DNA of 45,803 bases, from contig NZ_JAMDGZ010000008.1 in the NCBI RefSeq assembly GCF_028656935.1, positions 1-45,803 on the forward strand, written 5' to 3'. The DNA comes from Pseudomonas rubra (GTDB taxonomy: Bacteria; Pseudomonadota; Gammaproteobacteria; Pseudomonadales; Pseudomonadaceae). The notes under the pieces are model-generated. The model made no database searches and was not told the DNA's origin. It saw only the letters and a program-made list of their open reading frames with translations. Below are positions 15,864 to 26,545 of this stretch, piece by piece. Position 1 is the stretch's first letter. Each line of letters starts with the position of its first letter. The position numbers were made by a program, and so were the translations under genes.

Positions 15864-16667
15864 TTAATACACCGAAGGGCCAGATGACACGGTCTGCACA
15901 TCCCCCTTGAATGTTCCCACCAACCCCTGCAACCCCTTCATCAACACCGTGGTATCCACCCCCACCGCGACAAACCCGGCGCCCAGTTCCAGGTAGCGCC
16001 GCGCCAGGGTCTGATCGGCACTGAGAATCCCCGCCGCCTTGCCGGCCTGTTGAATCCGCTCGATCGCCTGTTCAATCGCCACCTGCACCTCGGGGTGCGC
16101 TGGATTGCCGCGATAACCCATGGATGCACTCAAGTCCGCTGGCCCGATAAACACCCCGTCAACGCCCTCGACCGCAGCGATTGCGTCGAGGTTGCGCAGT
16201 CCCTCAAGGCTTTCGATCTGCACCAGCAAGCACATCTGCTCATCGGCCTGGTCCAGGTAGCCGGGGATGCTGTTCCAGCGCGAGGCCCGCGCCAGGGCGC
16301 TGCCGACACCGCGCACACCCTTGGGCGGGTAGTGCATGGCGCGCACCAGCTCGCGTGCCTGCTCGGCGCTTTCGACCATCGGCACCAACAGGGTTTGCGC
16401 GCCGATATCCAGCACCTGCTTGATCAGCGCGGTGTCGCCGATCACTGGGCGGATGACCGCCTGGGCCGTGTAGGGCGCAATAGCCTGCAACTGGCCAAGC
16501 ATGCCACGCAGGTCATTGGGCGCGTGTTCGCCGTCGATCAGCAGCCAGTCGAAGCCGGCGTTGGCGGCAAGCTCGGCGCAGTACGGCTCGGCCAGGCCAA
16601 GCCACAGGCCGATTTGTGCCTCGCCGCGTTGCAGGCGTTGTTTGAAGCGGTTGACGGGCATGTCCAT
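15864..16667 (-). CDS. hpaI: 4-hydroxy-2-oxoheptanedioate aldolase HpaI
   Basis: A class II pyruvate aldolase and the last step of the pathway: cleaves 4-hydroxy-2-oxoheptane-1,7-dioate to pyruvate and succinate semialdehyde. The 267-residue protein has [34 protein letters not shown], and the metal-binding acidic positions in QIESLEG and [13 protein letters not shown]. Start ATG at 16667 has AAGGAG at 6 nt; the frame is open to 16724 without a ribosome site. It is last in the hpa operon, 10 nt after hpaH. The distal end is marked by a REP pair. Confidence 0.95.
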   Translation of the reverse strand: MDMPVNRFKQRLQRGEAQIGLWLGLAEPYCAELAANAGFDWLLIDGEHAPNDLRGMLGQLQAIAPYTAQAVIRPVIGDTALIKQVLDIGAQTLLVPMVESAEQARELVRAMHYPPKGVRGVGSALARASRWNSIPGYLDQADEQMCLLVQIESLEGLRNLDAIAAVEGVDGVFIGPADLSASMGYRGNPAHPEVQVAIEQAIERIQQAGKAAGILSADQTLARRYLELGAGFVAVGVDTTVLMKGLQGLVGTFKGDVQTVSSGPSVY

Positions 16668-16677
16668 GGGCAGCTCC

Positions 16678-17481
16678 TTAAACGAAACGGCAGGCAATTG
16701 AACCGAGCATGTCGTAGTCAACATGGAAGGTATCGCCGGGGTTGGCCGCCACCGGGCGGGTGAAGGAGCCGCCGAGGATGATCTGCCCGGCTTCGAGGGT
16801 GACGTCGTACGGCGCCAGTTTGTTGGCCAGCCAGGCGACGCCCTTGGCCGGGTGGTTGAGCACCGCCGCCGAGACCCCGGATTCTTCGATCACGCCATTG
16901 CGGTAGAGCACCGCCGGGACCTTGCGCAGGTCGATATCGCCGGGGCGCACCGCGCGCCCGCCCATGACCACGCCGGCGTTGGCGGCGTTGTCGGAGATGG
17001 TGTCGAAGACCTTGCGGGTGGCCTGGGTCTGCGGGTCGATCTGCTGGATGCGCGCATCGATGATCTCCAGCGCCGGGATCACCCAGTCAGTGGCGTCGAG
17101 CACATCGAACAGGGTCACGTTCGGCCCCTTGAGCGGCTTGCCGAGCACGAACGCCAGCTCCACCTCGACCCGCGGCACGATAAAGCGCTCGAAGGGGATG
17201 TCGCTGCCTTCGTCGAAGAACATGTCATCGAGCAGCGCACCGTAGTCCGGTTCGCTGATATTCGACGACACCTGCATGGCCCGTGAGGTCAGGCCGATCT
17301 TGTGGCCGACCAGTTTGCGCCCGTCGCGGATCTTTTGCGCAACCCAGGCACGCTGGATGGCGTAGGCGTCTTCAATGCTGATGCCCGGATGCTCCAGGGA
17401 GAACTGCCGCACCTGTTCGCGGCTGCGTTCGGCGCGTTCCAGCTGAGCGGCGGCTTGCAGGATCTGGCTGTGGTCAAGCAT
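16678..17481 (-). CDS. hpaH: 2-oxo-hept-4-ene-1,7-dioate hydratase HpaH
   Basis: A cytoplasmic hydratase of the FAH/MhpD family that adds water to 2-oxo-hept-4-ene-1,7-dioate to give the HpaI substrate. The 267-residue product begins [18 protein letters not shown]. It carries [12 protein letters not shown], the acidic metal-binding residues in [14 protein letters not shown], and [13 protein letters not shown], and ends [11 protein letters not shown]. The frame is open far upstream to 17844 but that part is antisense to nothing meaningful and lies in the transporter gene; ATG at 17481 matches family starts. It is 11 nt downstream of the transporter stop and 10 nt before hpaI. Confidence 0.94.
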   Translation of the reverse strand: MLDHSQILQAAAQLERAERSREQVRQFSLEHPGISIEDAYAIQRAWVAQKIRDGRKLVGHKIGLTSRAMQVSSNISEPDYGALLDDMFFDEGSDIPFERFIVPRVEVELAFVLGKPLKGPNVTLFDVLDATDWVIPALEIIDARIQQIDPQTQATRKVFDTISDNAANAGVVMGGRAVRPGDIDLRKVPAVLYRNGVIEESGVSAAVLNHPAKGVAWLANKLAPYDVTLEAGQIILGGSFTRPVAANPGDTFHVDYDMLGSIACRFV

Positions 17482-17492
17482 GGCAAAGTCTC

Positions 17493-18797
17493 TTACTGAG
17501 GGTTGACGATGGCAGCCTTGGTGCGCAGCACCAGCAAGCCGCCCAGGGTGATGAACAGCGCCAGCACAAACAGCGCAAGGCTGGCGCTCTGGGTGGTGTC
17601 GCGCATCCAGCCGATCAGGTAGGGTGCGAGGAACGCGGCGATGCTGCCGAACGAGCTGATCAACGCGATGCCGGCGGCCTGGGTGGTGTTCGACAGGAAC
17701 GCCGGGGGCAGTTGCCAGAACATCGGCAAGGCGGCGCTGGCGCCCATGCCGGCGATGATCAGCCCGCCCAGGACCAGCACCGGATTGCCCGGCACCAGGC
17801 CCGCCACGGCAATGCCGATGGCCGACATCAGCAGCGGTACGCACAGGTGCCAGCGGCGTTCACGCTGACGGTCGGAGGAGCGCCCACAGGCAATCATGAA
17901 AAAGCACCCGGCAAGATAAGGCACAGCGCTGAGCAGGCCGACCCGGCCATCGCTGCCGATGCCGGCACCGTGGATCAGGGTCGGCATCCAGAAGGCCAGG
18001 GTGTTGACCGCCAACATCACCGCGAAGTACACCGCCACCAGCAGCCAGACCTGGCTGTCACGCAGGATGCCGGCGAAGGAGGTGATGGATTTACGCTGTT
18101 CTTCCTGGCTCAGTTGCTCACGCAGTTGTTGCTTTTGCTCGCCGCTCAGCCAGCTGACGCTTTCAAAACTGTCCGGCAGGCACTTGAGCACCACCAGGCC
18201 GAGCAAGACCACCGGCGCCCCTTCGATCAGGAACATCCACTGCCAGCCACGCAGCCCGGCGGCGTCGTGGAACAGCTCAAGAATGCCACCCGACAACGGC
18301 CCGCCGACCACACCGGCCATGGGCACGGCGATGGCGAACAACGCCGTGATCTGCCCACGGCGGCGGGCCGGGTACCAGCGGTTGAGGTAGACCAGGATGC
18401 CAGGAAAGAAGCCGGCTTCGGCGACCCCGAGCAAAAAGCGCAAAACATAGAAACCCTGGGCCGATTCGACCCAGAGCATGCTGGTCGACAGCGTGCCCCA
18501 GACCACCATCAGGGTGGCGATCCAGCGCCGTGGCCCGATTCGGTCCAGGGCCATGTTGCTCGGCACACCGAACAACGCATAGGCGATGAAGAACAGCCCG
18601 GCACCAAAGCCGTAGACCGTGTCGCTGAAATGCAGGTCGCTGCTCATCTGCATCTTGGCAAAGCCGATGTTGATGCGGTCCAGGTGCGCGAACAGGTAGC
18701 AGATCAGCAGCAGCGGCATCAGCCGCCAAGTGATCTTGCTGTGGGTCGAGTCATGTTGGGCAAGGGCGGCGAGTTCTGCAGTATTGGCTGGGCTCAT
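17493..18797 (-). CDS. hpaX: 4-hydroxyphenylacetate permease HpaX-like (MFS, ACS family)
   Basis: An inner-membrane MFS transporter of the anion:cation symporter family, 434 residues and 12 membrane segments. ACS signatures are [46 protein letters not shown], and [23 protein letters not shown]. It is embedded in the hpa operon between hpaF and hpaH, which makes uptake of 4-hydroxyphenylacetate or homoprotocatechuate the natural role; the assignment depends on context. A 52-nt gap separates it from hpaF. Confidence 0.88.
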   Translation of the reverse strand: MSPANTAELAALAQHDSTHSKITWRLMPLLLICYLFAHLDRINIGFAKMQMSSDLHFSDTVYGFGAGLFFIAYALFGVPSNMALDRIGPRRWIATLMVVWGTLSTSMLWVESAQGFYVLRFLLGVAEAGFFPGILVYLNRWYPARRRGQITALFAIAVPMAGVVGGPLSGGILELFHDAAGLRGWQWMFLIEGAPVVLLGLVVLKCLPDSFESVSWLSGEQKQQLREQLSQEEQRKSITSFAGILRDSQVWLLVAVYFAVMLAVNTLAFWMPTLIHGAGIGSDGRVGLLSAVPYLAGCFFMIACGRSSDRQRERRWHLCVPLLMSAIGIAVAGLVPGNPVLVLGGLIIAGMGASAALPMFWQLPPAFLSNTTQAAGIALISSFGSIAAFLAPYLIGWMRDTTQSASLALFVLALFITLGGLLVLRTKAAIVNPQ

Positions 18798-18849
18798 GAT
18801 CTTGTACTTTTTGTCAGAGGGCCGTTGGGGTAGGGCGGGTAGCTGTGGT

Positions 18850-19242
18850 TCAGCCCGCCTGGTTGTGGAGAAAGGCGTGGACGTTGTTCTGTTTGAAGTT
18901 CAGTTGCGGGTGCAGCTCGATCATCTCGAATGACAGGGCCAGCAGGCGCTGGCTTTGCAGTTCGGCAAAATGCGCGGTGATCACCTCGAACAGCGCTTGG
19001 GCAACCTGGGTGCGGGTGGCCAGGTCACGGCCGTGGCCGACCTTCAGGGTCATGTGGACGAAGGCGTAGTCATGCTTGCCATCGGCCATGCGCCAGGTGT
19101 CCAGACGCACGCCACGGCTGCGAATGCCGCCCAGCGGGAACACGCCGCTGGCGCCCAGGCTGGCATGAACCTTCTCGAACAGGCCGGGCAGGTCGGCCTG
19201 TTGCTCGATGTTGTCGGTAAATTCGGCAATGAAATGCGGCAT
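18850..19242 (-). CDS. hpaF: 5-carboxymethyl-2-hydroxymuconate isomerase HpaF
   Basis: A tautomerase-superfamily isomerase of 130 residues that converts 5-carboxymethyl-2-hydroxymuconate to its oxo isomer. It starts MPHFIAEFTDN, so processing exposes the catalytic N-terminal proline. VFPLGGIRSRGVRLDTWRM and VHMTLKVGHGRD are family segments. ATG at 19242 has GGGAGAG upstream. It lies 23 nt after hpaD and 52 nt before the permease gene. Confidence 0.94.
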   Translation of the reverse strand: MPHFIAEFTDNIEQQADLPGLFEKVHASLGASGVFPLGGIRSRGVRLDTWRMADGKHDYAFVHMTLKVGHGRDLATRTQVAQALFEVITAHFAELQSQRLLALSFEMIELHPQLNFKQNNVHAFLHNQAG

Positions 19243-19265
19243 GAGGCTCTCCCACAGGGGGTGTG

Positions 19266-20123
19266 TTACAGGGGGAAGATGGCGTTGATCTGGCCGGTAC
19301 CGGAGCTGCCGAACGGTTCGGTCAGCACTTCCACCGGCTTGTCGTAGTCGGCGCCGCCGAGCAGGCCCAGGAGCATCGCCGTGTCGTGCATGCCGCCTTC
19401 GCCGTAGCAGTGATTGGCGTAGTCCGGGAGCATCGCGCAGAACTCCTTGAAGCGGCCCTGCTTCCACAACTCGACCACCCGCAGGTCCATCTGCTTGTCG
19501 AATTCACGGGTCCAGTTGTGGATGTTGGCTTCGGCGTTGCGGTCGTCCGAAAAGCGGTGCGAGAGCGAACCCGAAGCCAGCACCAGCACCTTGCGGTCAC
19601 TTTTTTCGATGGCCCGGCGCACGGCGGCGCCGAAGGCAAAGCTGTCTTCCAGACGGTGCCAGGCACACCAGGCGGCGATCGACACGACCTTGAGCTTGTG
19701 CTCGTCTGGCACATCCATGTGCATGTAGCGCATCGGTACCAGGGTGCCGTACTCAAGCTCAAGACTGGGGATGTTGTGGGCCAGGGTACGCACGTCGGCG
19801 GCGTTGGCTTCCTGGCCGATCAGTTCACCCAGCTGCGGGCAGCCGGGGTACTCGAAGTCCATGTTCTTGATGAAGTGCGGCAGCTCGTTGCTGGTGTAGG
19901 TGCCCTTGAAGTGCTCGCCACAGTTGATGTGGTAGCCGCTGTTGACCAGCCAGTGGACGTCGAACACTACGGCGGTGTCGGCGCCCAGCTCGCGGGCGCG
20001 GCGGCCGATTTCCTTGTGCCCGGCGATCGCAGCTGTGCGGCAGCCGTGATGTTTGCCGGGCAGTTCGGACAGGTACATCGAGGGTACGTGGCAGACTTTG
20101 GCTGCGAGGACGACTTCGCCCAT
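19266..20123 (-). CDS. hpaD: 3,4-dihydroxyphenylacetate 2,3-dioxygenase HpaD
   Basis: A class III extradiol (LigB-family) non-heme iron dioxygenase that opens the ring of homoprotocatechuate to 5-carboxymethyl-2-hydroxymuconate semialdehyde. The 285-residue protein has AKVCHVPSMYLSELPGKHHGC near the N-terminus, where the histidine ligands are expected, then VFDVHWLVNSGYHIN and LVLASGSLSHRF. Start ATG at 20123 has AGGAG. A REP pair sits in the 118-bp gap between hpaE and hpaD, possibly lowering or stabilising distal mRNA. Confidence 0.94.
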   Translation of the reverse strand: MGEVVLAAKVCHVPSMYLSELPGKHHGCRTAAIAGHKEIGRRARELGADTAVVFDVHWLVNSGYHINCGEHFKGTYTSNELPHFIKNMDFEYPGCPQLGELIGQEANAADVRTLAHNIPSLELEYGTLVPMRYMHMDVPDEHKLKVVSIAAWCAWHRLEDSFAFGAAVRRAIEKSDRKVLVLASGSLSHRFSDDRNAEANIHNWTREFDKQMDLRVVELWKQGRFKEFCAMLPDYANHCYGEGGMHDTAMLLGLLGGADYDKPVEVLTEPFGSSGTGQINAIFPL

Positions 20124-20173
20124 GATGGAACTCCTGGAGATTGTTGTTCTTGTATGCTGTCAGTGCCATCTCT

Positions 20174-20237
20174 ATCGCCGGCAAGCCGGCTCCCACAGGT
20201 TTTGAGACAGCCCTGTGGGAGCTGGCTTGCCAGCGAT
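20174..20237. repeat. Paired REP (BIME) inside the hpa operon
   Basis: Inverted REP units with about 26-bp arms (20174-20199 and 20212-20237). The left core is GCCGGCAAGCCGGC and the right core GCTGGCTTGCCAGC, so the pair is not perfect. It lies between the co-directional hpaE and hpaD genes, where it would form a hairpin within the operon mRNA rather than at its end. Confidence 0.88.
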
Positions 20238-20241
20238 GCTT

Positions 20242-21711
20242 TTAGATGCCCCAGCGCGGAATGTGATGGCTGCCCATCGAGATACACACGTTCTTGATTT
20301 CGGCAAACACCTCGAAGCTGTACTGCCCGCCCTCACGGCCGGTGCCCGAGCCCTTGACCCCGCCGAACGGCTGGCGCAGGTCGCGCACGTTCTGGCTGTT
20401 GATGAACACCATGCCGGCCTCGATGCCACGGGCCAGACGATGCGCCTTGCCGATATCCTGCGTCCAGATGTAGGAGGCCAGGCCATACTCGGTGTCGTTG
20501 GCCAGTTGCAGCGCCTGGGCTTCGTCCTTGAACGGGATCAGGCACACCACCGGGCCGAAGATTTCTTCCTGGGCGATGCGCATGTTGTTGTTCACATCGG
20601 CAAACACCGTCGGCTGGATGAATTGGCCGCGGGCCAGGTGCGCCGGCAGGTTGGCCGGGCGCTCCAGACCGCCAGCGAGCAGGGTGGCGCCTTCCTCGAT
20701 ACCGATCTTGATGTAGCCGGTGACCTTGTCATAGTGGGCTTGAGTGATCATCGAGCCTACCTGGGTATTCGGGTCTTGCGGGTCACCGACGATCAGGCGC
20801 TTGGCCCGCGCGGCGAACTCGGCGACGAACTGCGGGTAAACACTCTCCTGGATAAAGATGCGGCTCCCGGCAGTGCAGCGCTCGCCATTGAGCGAGAAGA
20901 TGGTGAACAGCGCCGCATCCAGGGCGCGCTCAAGGTCGGCGTCTTCGAAGATCAGCACCGGCGACTTGCCGCCCAGTTCCATGGAGTACTTCTTCAGGCC
21001 CGCAGTCTGCATGATCTTCTTGCCGGTGGCGGTGCCGCCGGTAAAGGAGATGGCGCGCACGTCCGGGTGGCGCACCAGGGCATCACCGGCGGTCGCGCCA
21101 TAGCCCTGGATGACGTTGAGCACGCCGTTGGGAATCCCGGCTTCCACCGCCAGGCGGCCCAGTTCGTTAGCGGTCAGTGGTGACAGTTCACTCATCTTCA
21201 GTACGGCAGTGTTGCCCAGGGCCAGGCACGGCGCGGTCTTCCAGGTGGCGGTCATGAACGGTACGTTCCACGGCGACACCAACCCGCACACGCCTACCGG
21301 TTGGTACAGGGTGTAGTTGAGCATCTGGTCGTCGACCGGGTAGCTGTGGCCATCCATGCGCGTACAGACTTCGGCGAAGAAGTCGAAGTTGTGCGAAGCG
21401 CGAGGGATCAGCACGTTCCTGGTCTGGTGGATCGGCAAACCGGTGTCGAGGGTCTCCAGTTCGGCCAGGTGCGGCACGTTCTGTTCGATCAATTCACCGA
21501 GCTTGCGCATCAGCCGTGCGCGTTCCTTGGCCGGGGTGTTGGCCCACTTGGGAAAGGCCTCTTTCGCTGCGGCCACTGCCTGGGCGACTTCCTCGGCGCC
21601 GCCGCTGGCGACTTCGCCAATGGCCTCGCCGGTGGCCGGGTTGTAGTTGACGAACACATCTTTGCTTTCGACCTCACGGCCGTTGATCCAGTGCTTGATC
21701 ATCTTGCTCAT
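20242..21711 (-). CDS. hpaE: 5-carboxymethyl-2-hydroxymuconate semialdehyde dehydrogenase HpaE
   Basis: An NAD-dependent aldehyde dehydrogenase that oxidises the ring-cleavage semialdehyde to 5-carboxymethyl-2-hydroxymuconate. The 489-residue protein has the ALDH cofactor segments (VSPWNVPF; FTGGTATGKKIMQ), the catalytic glutamate in MELGGKSP and the catalytic cysteine in GERCTAGSR, and the C-terminal PFGGVKGSGTGREGG. The start overlaps the hpaG2 stop by 4 nt (ATGA), so the enzymes are translationally coupled. Confidence 0.95.
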   Translation of the reverse strand: MSKMIKHWINGREVESKDVFVNYNPATGEAIGEVASGGAEEVAQAVAAAKEAFPKWANTPAKERARLMRKLGELIEQNVPHLAELETLDTGLPIHQTRNVLIPRASHNFDFFAEVCTRMDGHSYPVDDQMLNYTLYQPVGVCGLVSPWNVPFMTATWKTAPCLALGNTAVLKMSELSPLTANELGRLAVEAGIPNGVLNVIQGYGATAGDALVRHPDVRAISFTGGTATGKKIMQTAGLKKYSMELGGKSPVLIFEDADLERALDAALFTIFSLNGERCTAGSRIFIQESVYPQFVAEFAARAKRLIVGDPQDPNTQVGSMITQAHYDKVTGYIKIGIEEGATLLAGGLERPANLPAHLARGQFIQPTVFADVNNNMRIAQEEIFGPVVCLIPFKDEAQALQLANDTEYGLASYIWTQDIGKAHRLARGIEAGMVFINSQNVRDLRQPFGGVKGSGTGREGGQYSFEVFAEIKNVCISMGSHHIPRWGI

Positions 21712-22481
21712 GCCTCTTGGCGGTTGAGGGCGAAGAACTCGGCTTCGCTGACAATACGGTTGACCAGGCGCCCGACGCCTTCGACTTCGACCACCACTTC
21801 ATCGCCCGGCACCACATCGGCCAGGCCTTCTGGGGTGCCGGTAGCGATCATGTCGCCCGGCTGCAGGGTCATGAAGCTGGACAGGTATTCGATCAGGTAG
21901 GGGATGTCGAAAATCATGTCCTTGGTGCTGCCTTGCTGCTTGAGCTCACCGTTGATCCAGGTGCGCAAGGTCAGGTTGCTGGCGTCCGGCACATCGGCGA
22001 CGTCGACGATCCACGGCCCGACCGGGGTGGTGGCGTCGCGGTTTTTCACCCGCAGGTTGGGCCGGTAGTAGTTCTCCAGATAATCGCGGATGGCGTAGTC
22101 GTTGCACACCGTGTAGCCGGCCAGGTACTCCAGGGCATTTTCGCGCTTGACGTTGCGCGCCGGCTTGCCGATCACTGCCACCAGCTCGCACTCGTAGTGC
22201 ATGTAGGCGACGTTGTCCGGGCGCCAACTGACCTGGTTGTGGCCGGTATAGGTGCCCACCGACTTGACGAACGCCAGCGGCTCGGTAGGCGGGGTGAAGG
22301 TCAGCTCTGCGGCGTGGTCGGCGTAATTCAGGCCCAGGGCGAACATGCTGCCGGTGGCCGGTGGCAGCCACTCGACCTGCTGCTCCGGCAACAGCCGGCC
22401 ATCAGCCAGGCGCACGGCATTGTCGGCCTCGACGGTGACGGCGTGGACTTCACCCTGGTAGCGGATACGTGCGTGTTTCAT
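21708..22481 (-). CDS. hpaG2: HpaG2: FAH-family isomerase/decarboxylase subunit (C-terminal half of HpcE)
   Basis: A fumarylacetoacetate-hydrolase-fold enzyme, 257 residues. In E. coli the homologous halves are fused in HpcE, which decarboxylates 5-oxopent-3-ene-1,2,5-tricarboxylate and isomerises the product. This subunit carries the metal-binding residues: YECELVAVIGK has an ExE pair and TFTPPTEPLAFVK precedes it. Its stop overlaps hpaE by 4 nt, and its ATG overlaps the hpaG1 stop by 1 nt (TGATG). The division of decarboxylase and isomerase activity between the two subunits is not decided by sequence alone. Confidence 0.92.
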   Translation of the reverse strand: MKHARIRYQGEVHAVTVEADNAVRLADGRLLPEQQVEWLPPATGSMFALGLNYADHAAELTFTPPTEPLAFVKSVGTYTGHNQVSWRPDNVAYMHYECELVAVIGKPARNVKRENALEYLAGYTVCNDYAIRDYLENYYRPNLRVKNRDATTPVGPWIVDVADVPDASNLTLRTWINGELKQQGSTKDMIFDIPYLIEYLSSFMTLQPGDMIATGTPEGLADVVPGDEVVVEVEGVGRLVNRIVSEAEFFALNRQEA

Positions 22482-23152
22482 CAGCGACTCTCCTGGGCGG
22501 CAACGATGCTGTTGGTCAGGCGCCCGAGGCCGCTGATCTCGGCTTCAACCTGATCGCCCGGCAGTACATCGACGCGGCCTTCCGGGGTGCCGGTGATCAG
22601 CACATCGCCTTCATGCAGGGTCATGAACTCGCTGATTTCGCTAATCAGCTGGGCGATGCTGCGGACCATGTTGGCGGTGCTGTTGTGTTGGCGCAGTTCA
22701 CCGTTGATGAACAGCTTGATGCTCAATTGCTGCGGGTCGGCAACCTGCGCGGCCGGCACCAGCTCAGGGCCCAAGGCGCAGAAGCCGTCGCGGCACTTGG
22801 CCTTGACCGCCGGGCGGTAGTAGCTGTCTTCGGGCAGGCTGAATTCATTGACGATGGTGTAGCCGGCGACATGCGTCAGGGCGTTGTCGACGCTGACCCG
22901 GGTGGCGCGCTTGCCAATCACCACCCCCAGGGCCGGGCCCGGTTGCAGGTGCCCGATGCCGTGCGGATAGACCACCGGCTGGCCGTGGCCGTTACGGGTG
23001 TTGGGGGTCTTGATGAACAGTACCGGCTTGACCGGCGGCTTCTGATACGGCGGTTGCTCGAATGCGGCGAGATGCTGGTCAAGCAGCCCCTGGTAGTTCA
23101 GCGCAACGCCGAACAGGGTACCGCTGGCAGCATCGTGCAAGGCACGGCTCAT
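22481..23152 (-). CDS. hpaG1: HpaG1: FAH-family subunit (N-terminal half of HpcE)
   Basis: A 223-residue FAH-fold protein, first in the hpa operon. GTLFGVALNYQGLL and TLHEGDVLITGTPEGRVDVLPGDQVE are family hallmarks. Where HpaG2 has YECELVAVIGK, this half has LQPGPALGVVIGK, so the ExE metal ligands are missing; it may rely on HpaG2 for catalysis or form a mixed complex. It is preceded by the operon promoter with HpaR-type sites. It is divergent from hpaA. Confidence 0.92.
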   Translation of the reverse strand: MSRALHDAASGTLFGVALNYQGLLDQHLAAFEQPPYQKPPVKPVLFIKTPNTRNGHGQPVVYPHGIGHLQPGPALGVVIGKRATRVSVDNALTHVAGYTIVNEFSLPEDSYYRPAVKAKCRDGFCALGPELVPAAQVADPQQLSIKLFINGELRQHNSTANMVRSIAQLISEISEFMTLHEGDVLITGTPEGRVDVLPGDQVEAEISGLGRLTNSIVAAQESR

Positions 23153-23199
23153 GGGGTTCTCCTGGCTGGGGCAGGGGCAGGGTCCCTGCTCGAATAATT

Positions 23200-23213
23200 G
23201 TTAATGTGTTAAC
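23200..23213. promoter_or_regulatory. HpaR-type operator in the hpaG1-hpaA divergent region
   Basis: GTTAATGTGTTAAC (GTTAA-n4-TTAAC) shares the core of the palindrome upstream of hpaR. It sits next to the -10 element of the minus-strand hpaG1 promoter on its downstream side, a position where a bound repressor would block transcription. A further GTTAAC lies at 23228-23233 inside the promoter spacer. Confidence 0.72.
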
Positions 23214-23242
23214 GTTATAATTAAGATGTTAACGAAATGCAA
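23214..23242 (-). promoter_or_regulatory. Probable sigma-70 promoter of the hpaG1 operon
   Basis: On the minus strand, TTGCAT (23242-23237) and TATAAC (23219-23214) are spaced by exactly 17 nt. The transcript would begin a few bases into the operator at 23200-23213 and give a leader of about 55 nt before hpaG1. Placement with two GTTAAC sites supports repression by HpaR. Confidence 0.62.
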
Positions 23243-23298
23243 GCGGCTTGCTGCAGGAGTAAGCTGGTGGCACAACAACAAGAACAGCGAGCAGGGCC

Positions 23299-24207
23299 AT
23301 GAGCGAGCGCCAGCCAATCCCCAACATCAACATCGGCCAGGTCTACGATCAGCGCTACAGCGATGCCGAGGTGCATTACGACAAGCTCGGCAACCTGGCC
23401 GGGTTCTTTGGTCGCAACATGCCGGTGCACCGCCATGACCGGTTTTTCCAGGTGCATTACGTCAATAGCGGTACGGTGCGGGTGTACCTGGATGATCAGC
23501 AGTATGTTGAATCGGGGCCGATGTTCTTTCTGACGCCGCCGACCGTCCCCCACGCCTTCGTCACCGAGCCCGATGCCGACGGCCATGTCCTGACCGTGCG
23601 CCAGCAACTGGTCTGGCAATTGCTGCAAGCCGATCCCAGCCTGGCGCCGGGGCCGCAGGTGGCTCCGGTTTGTGTCGCCTTGAGCGGCCTGGAACCCAAA
23701 TTCGCCGCCGAGGCGCGGCGTCTGGCGCTGCTGTTCGATGAGTTGCACAGCGAGATCAACGCCAGCCAGGCCGGGCGCGAGGCGGCGCTGCAAAGCCTGA
23801 CGCGGCTGATCATGACCAGCCTGCTGCGCCTGTGCGCGCGCTCGCTGCCGGCACGCCAGACCCAGCATGACGACCTGCAACTGTTCCACCGCTTCAACGA
23901 ACTGATCGAGGCCCACTACTTAGAACACTGGCCGCTGGCGCGCTACGCCCAGGGCCTGGGTGTCACCGAGGCGCGGCTCAACGAAGTGTGCCGGCGCATC
24001 GCCGACCTGCCGTCCAAGCGGCTGATTCTTGAACGCTTGATGCAGGAGGCACGGCGCATGCTGTTGTTCACCGGCCGTTCGGCCAACGAGATCTGCTACA
24101 GCCTGGGCTTCAAGGACCCGGCGTATTTCAGCCGCTTCTTTGCGCGCTACGCGCAGATGACGCCGGGGATGTACCGCCAGCGTCAGGCGAAGGGCCTTGC
24201 CAGGTGA
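23299..24207 (+). CDS. hpaA: 4-hydroxyphenylacetate catabolism activator HpaA (AraC family)
   Basis: An AraC/XylS-family activator of 302 residues that in characterised clusters responds to 4-hydroxyphenylacetate and turns on hpaBC. It has an N-terminal cupin-like sensor (FFGRNMPVHRHDRFFQVHYV; PMFFLTPPTVPHAFV) and a C-terminal helix-turn-helix domain (YAQGLGVTEARLNEVCRRI; SANEICYSLGFKDPAYFSRFF). It is divergent from hpaG1, sharing the 146-bp region with the HpaR-type sites. The hydroxylase genes hpaBC that it should control are not within this window. Confidence 0.9.
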   Translation: MSERQPIPNINIGQVYDQRYSDAEVHYDKLGNLAGFFGRNMPVHRHDRFFQVHYVNSGTVRVYLDDQQYVESGPMFFLTPPTVPHAFVTEPDADGHVLTVRQQLVWQLLQADPSLAPGPQVAPVCVALSGLEPKFAAEARRLALLFDELHSEINASQAGREAALQSLTRLIMTSLLRLCARSLPARQTQHDDLQLFHRFNELIEAHYLEHWPLARYAQGLGVTEARLNEVCRRIADLPSKRLILERLMQEARRMLLFTGRSANEICYSLGFKDPAYFSRFFARYAQMTPGMYRQRQAKGLAR

Positions 24208-24308
24208 GGCGCCCAGCTCATCTGATCCGTATTAATCCTGCTAACCTGAATCTGTAACTCAGTACACCCAAAAGCCATAGTAAGGGCCTCCCTGATGAGG
24301 TCCGAACC

Positions 24309-25978
<1,670 letters not shown>

Positions 25979-25991
<13 letters not shown>

Positions 25992-26473
25992 TTGCCCTGC
26001 GAAACGGTGAGGCGCAGTTGATCGAGCAAGATCCCTGGCAGCTGTTGCGCGAACCTGGCGAAGCGCTGCCCGACGGCCTGCTAATCTTGCCCCTGGCCAG
26101 CTGGCTGGCCTGTCGCGGCCAGCGCCTGCCGGGCCGTGACGGCTTGTGGTTGGGGCCAGATGATGAGGTCGAGCCGCTGCGCCCGTGGCTGGCCCAGGTG
26201 CCACTGATCGCTGTCGACTTCCCCAGTTTTCGTGACGGCCGTGGTTACAGTCAGGCCTACCTGCTGCGCACCCGCCTGGGTTGGCATGGCGAGCTGCGCG
26301 CCATTGGCGATGTGCTGCGTGACCAGCTCAGCCATATGCGCCAGTGCGGCTTTGACAGCTACGCGGTGCGTGAAGACAAATGCGCCACGGACGCCTTGCA
26401 GGGCCTGGCGGGAATGAGCGTGCTGTATGGGCGCTCGGTGATCGAGCCGCGGCCGTTGTTTCGTCGGCGTTGA
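25979..26473 (+). CDS. DUF934 family protein, sulfite reductase partner
   Basis: A 164-residue protein that overlaps the 3' end of cysI by 13 nt with GGAGGAG upstream of its ATG. LIAVDFPSFRDGRGYSQAYLLR and LRDQLSHMRQCGFDSY are DUF934 hallmarks. Its partner position suggests a helper role in sulfite reduction, electron delivery or assembly. The biochemical function is not established. Confidence 0.88.
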
Positions 26474-26545
26474 CTGGTACGGCGTCGGCGCTGGTCTATC
26501 GTTTAGCTTTTGTTCGCCCGGCAATGCCGCGCCTCAGGAGCCGCC

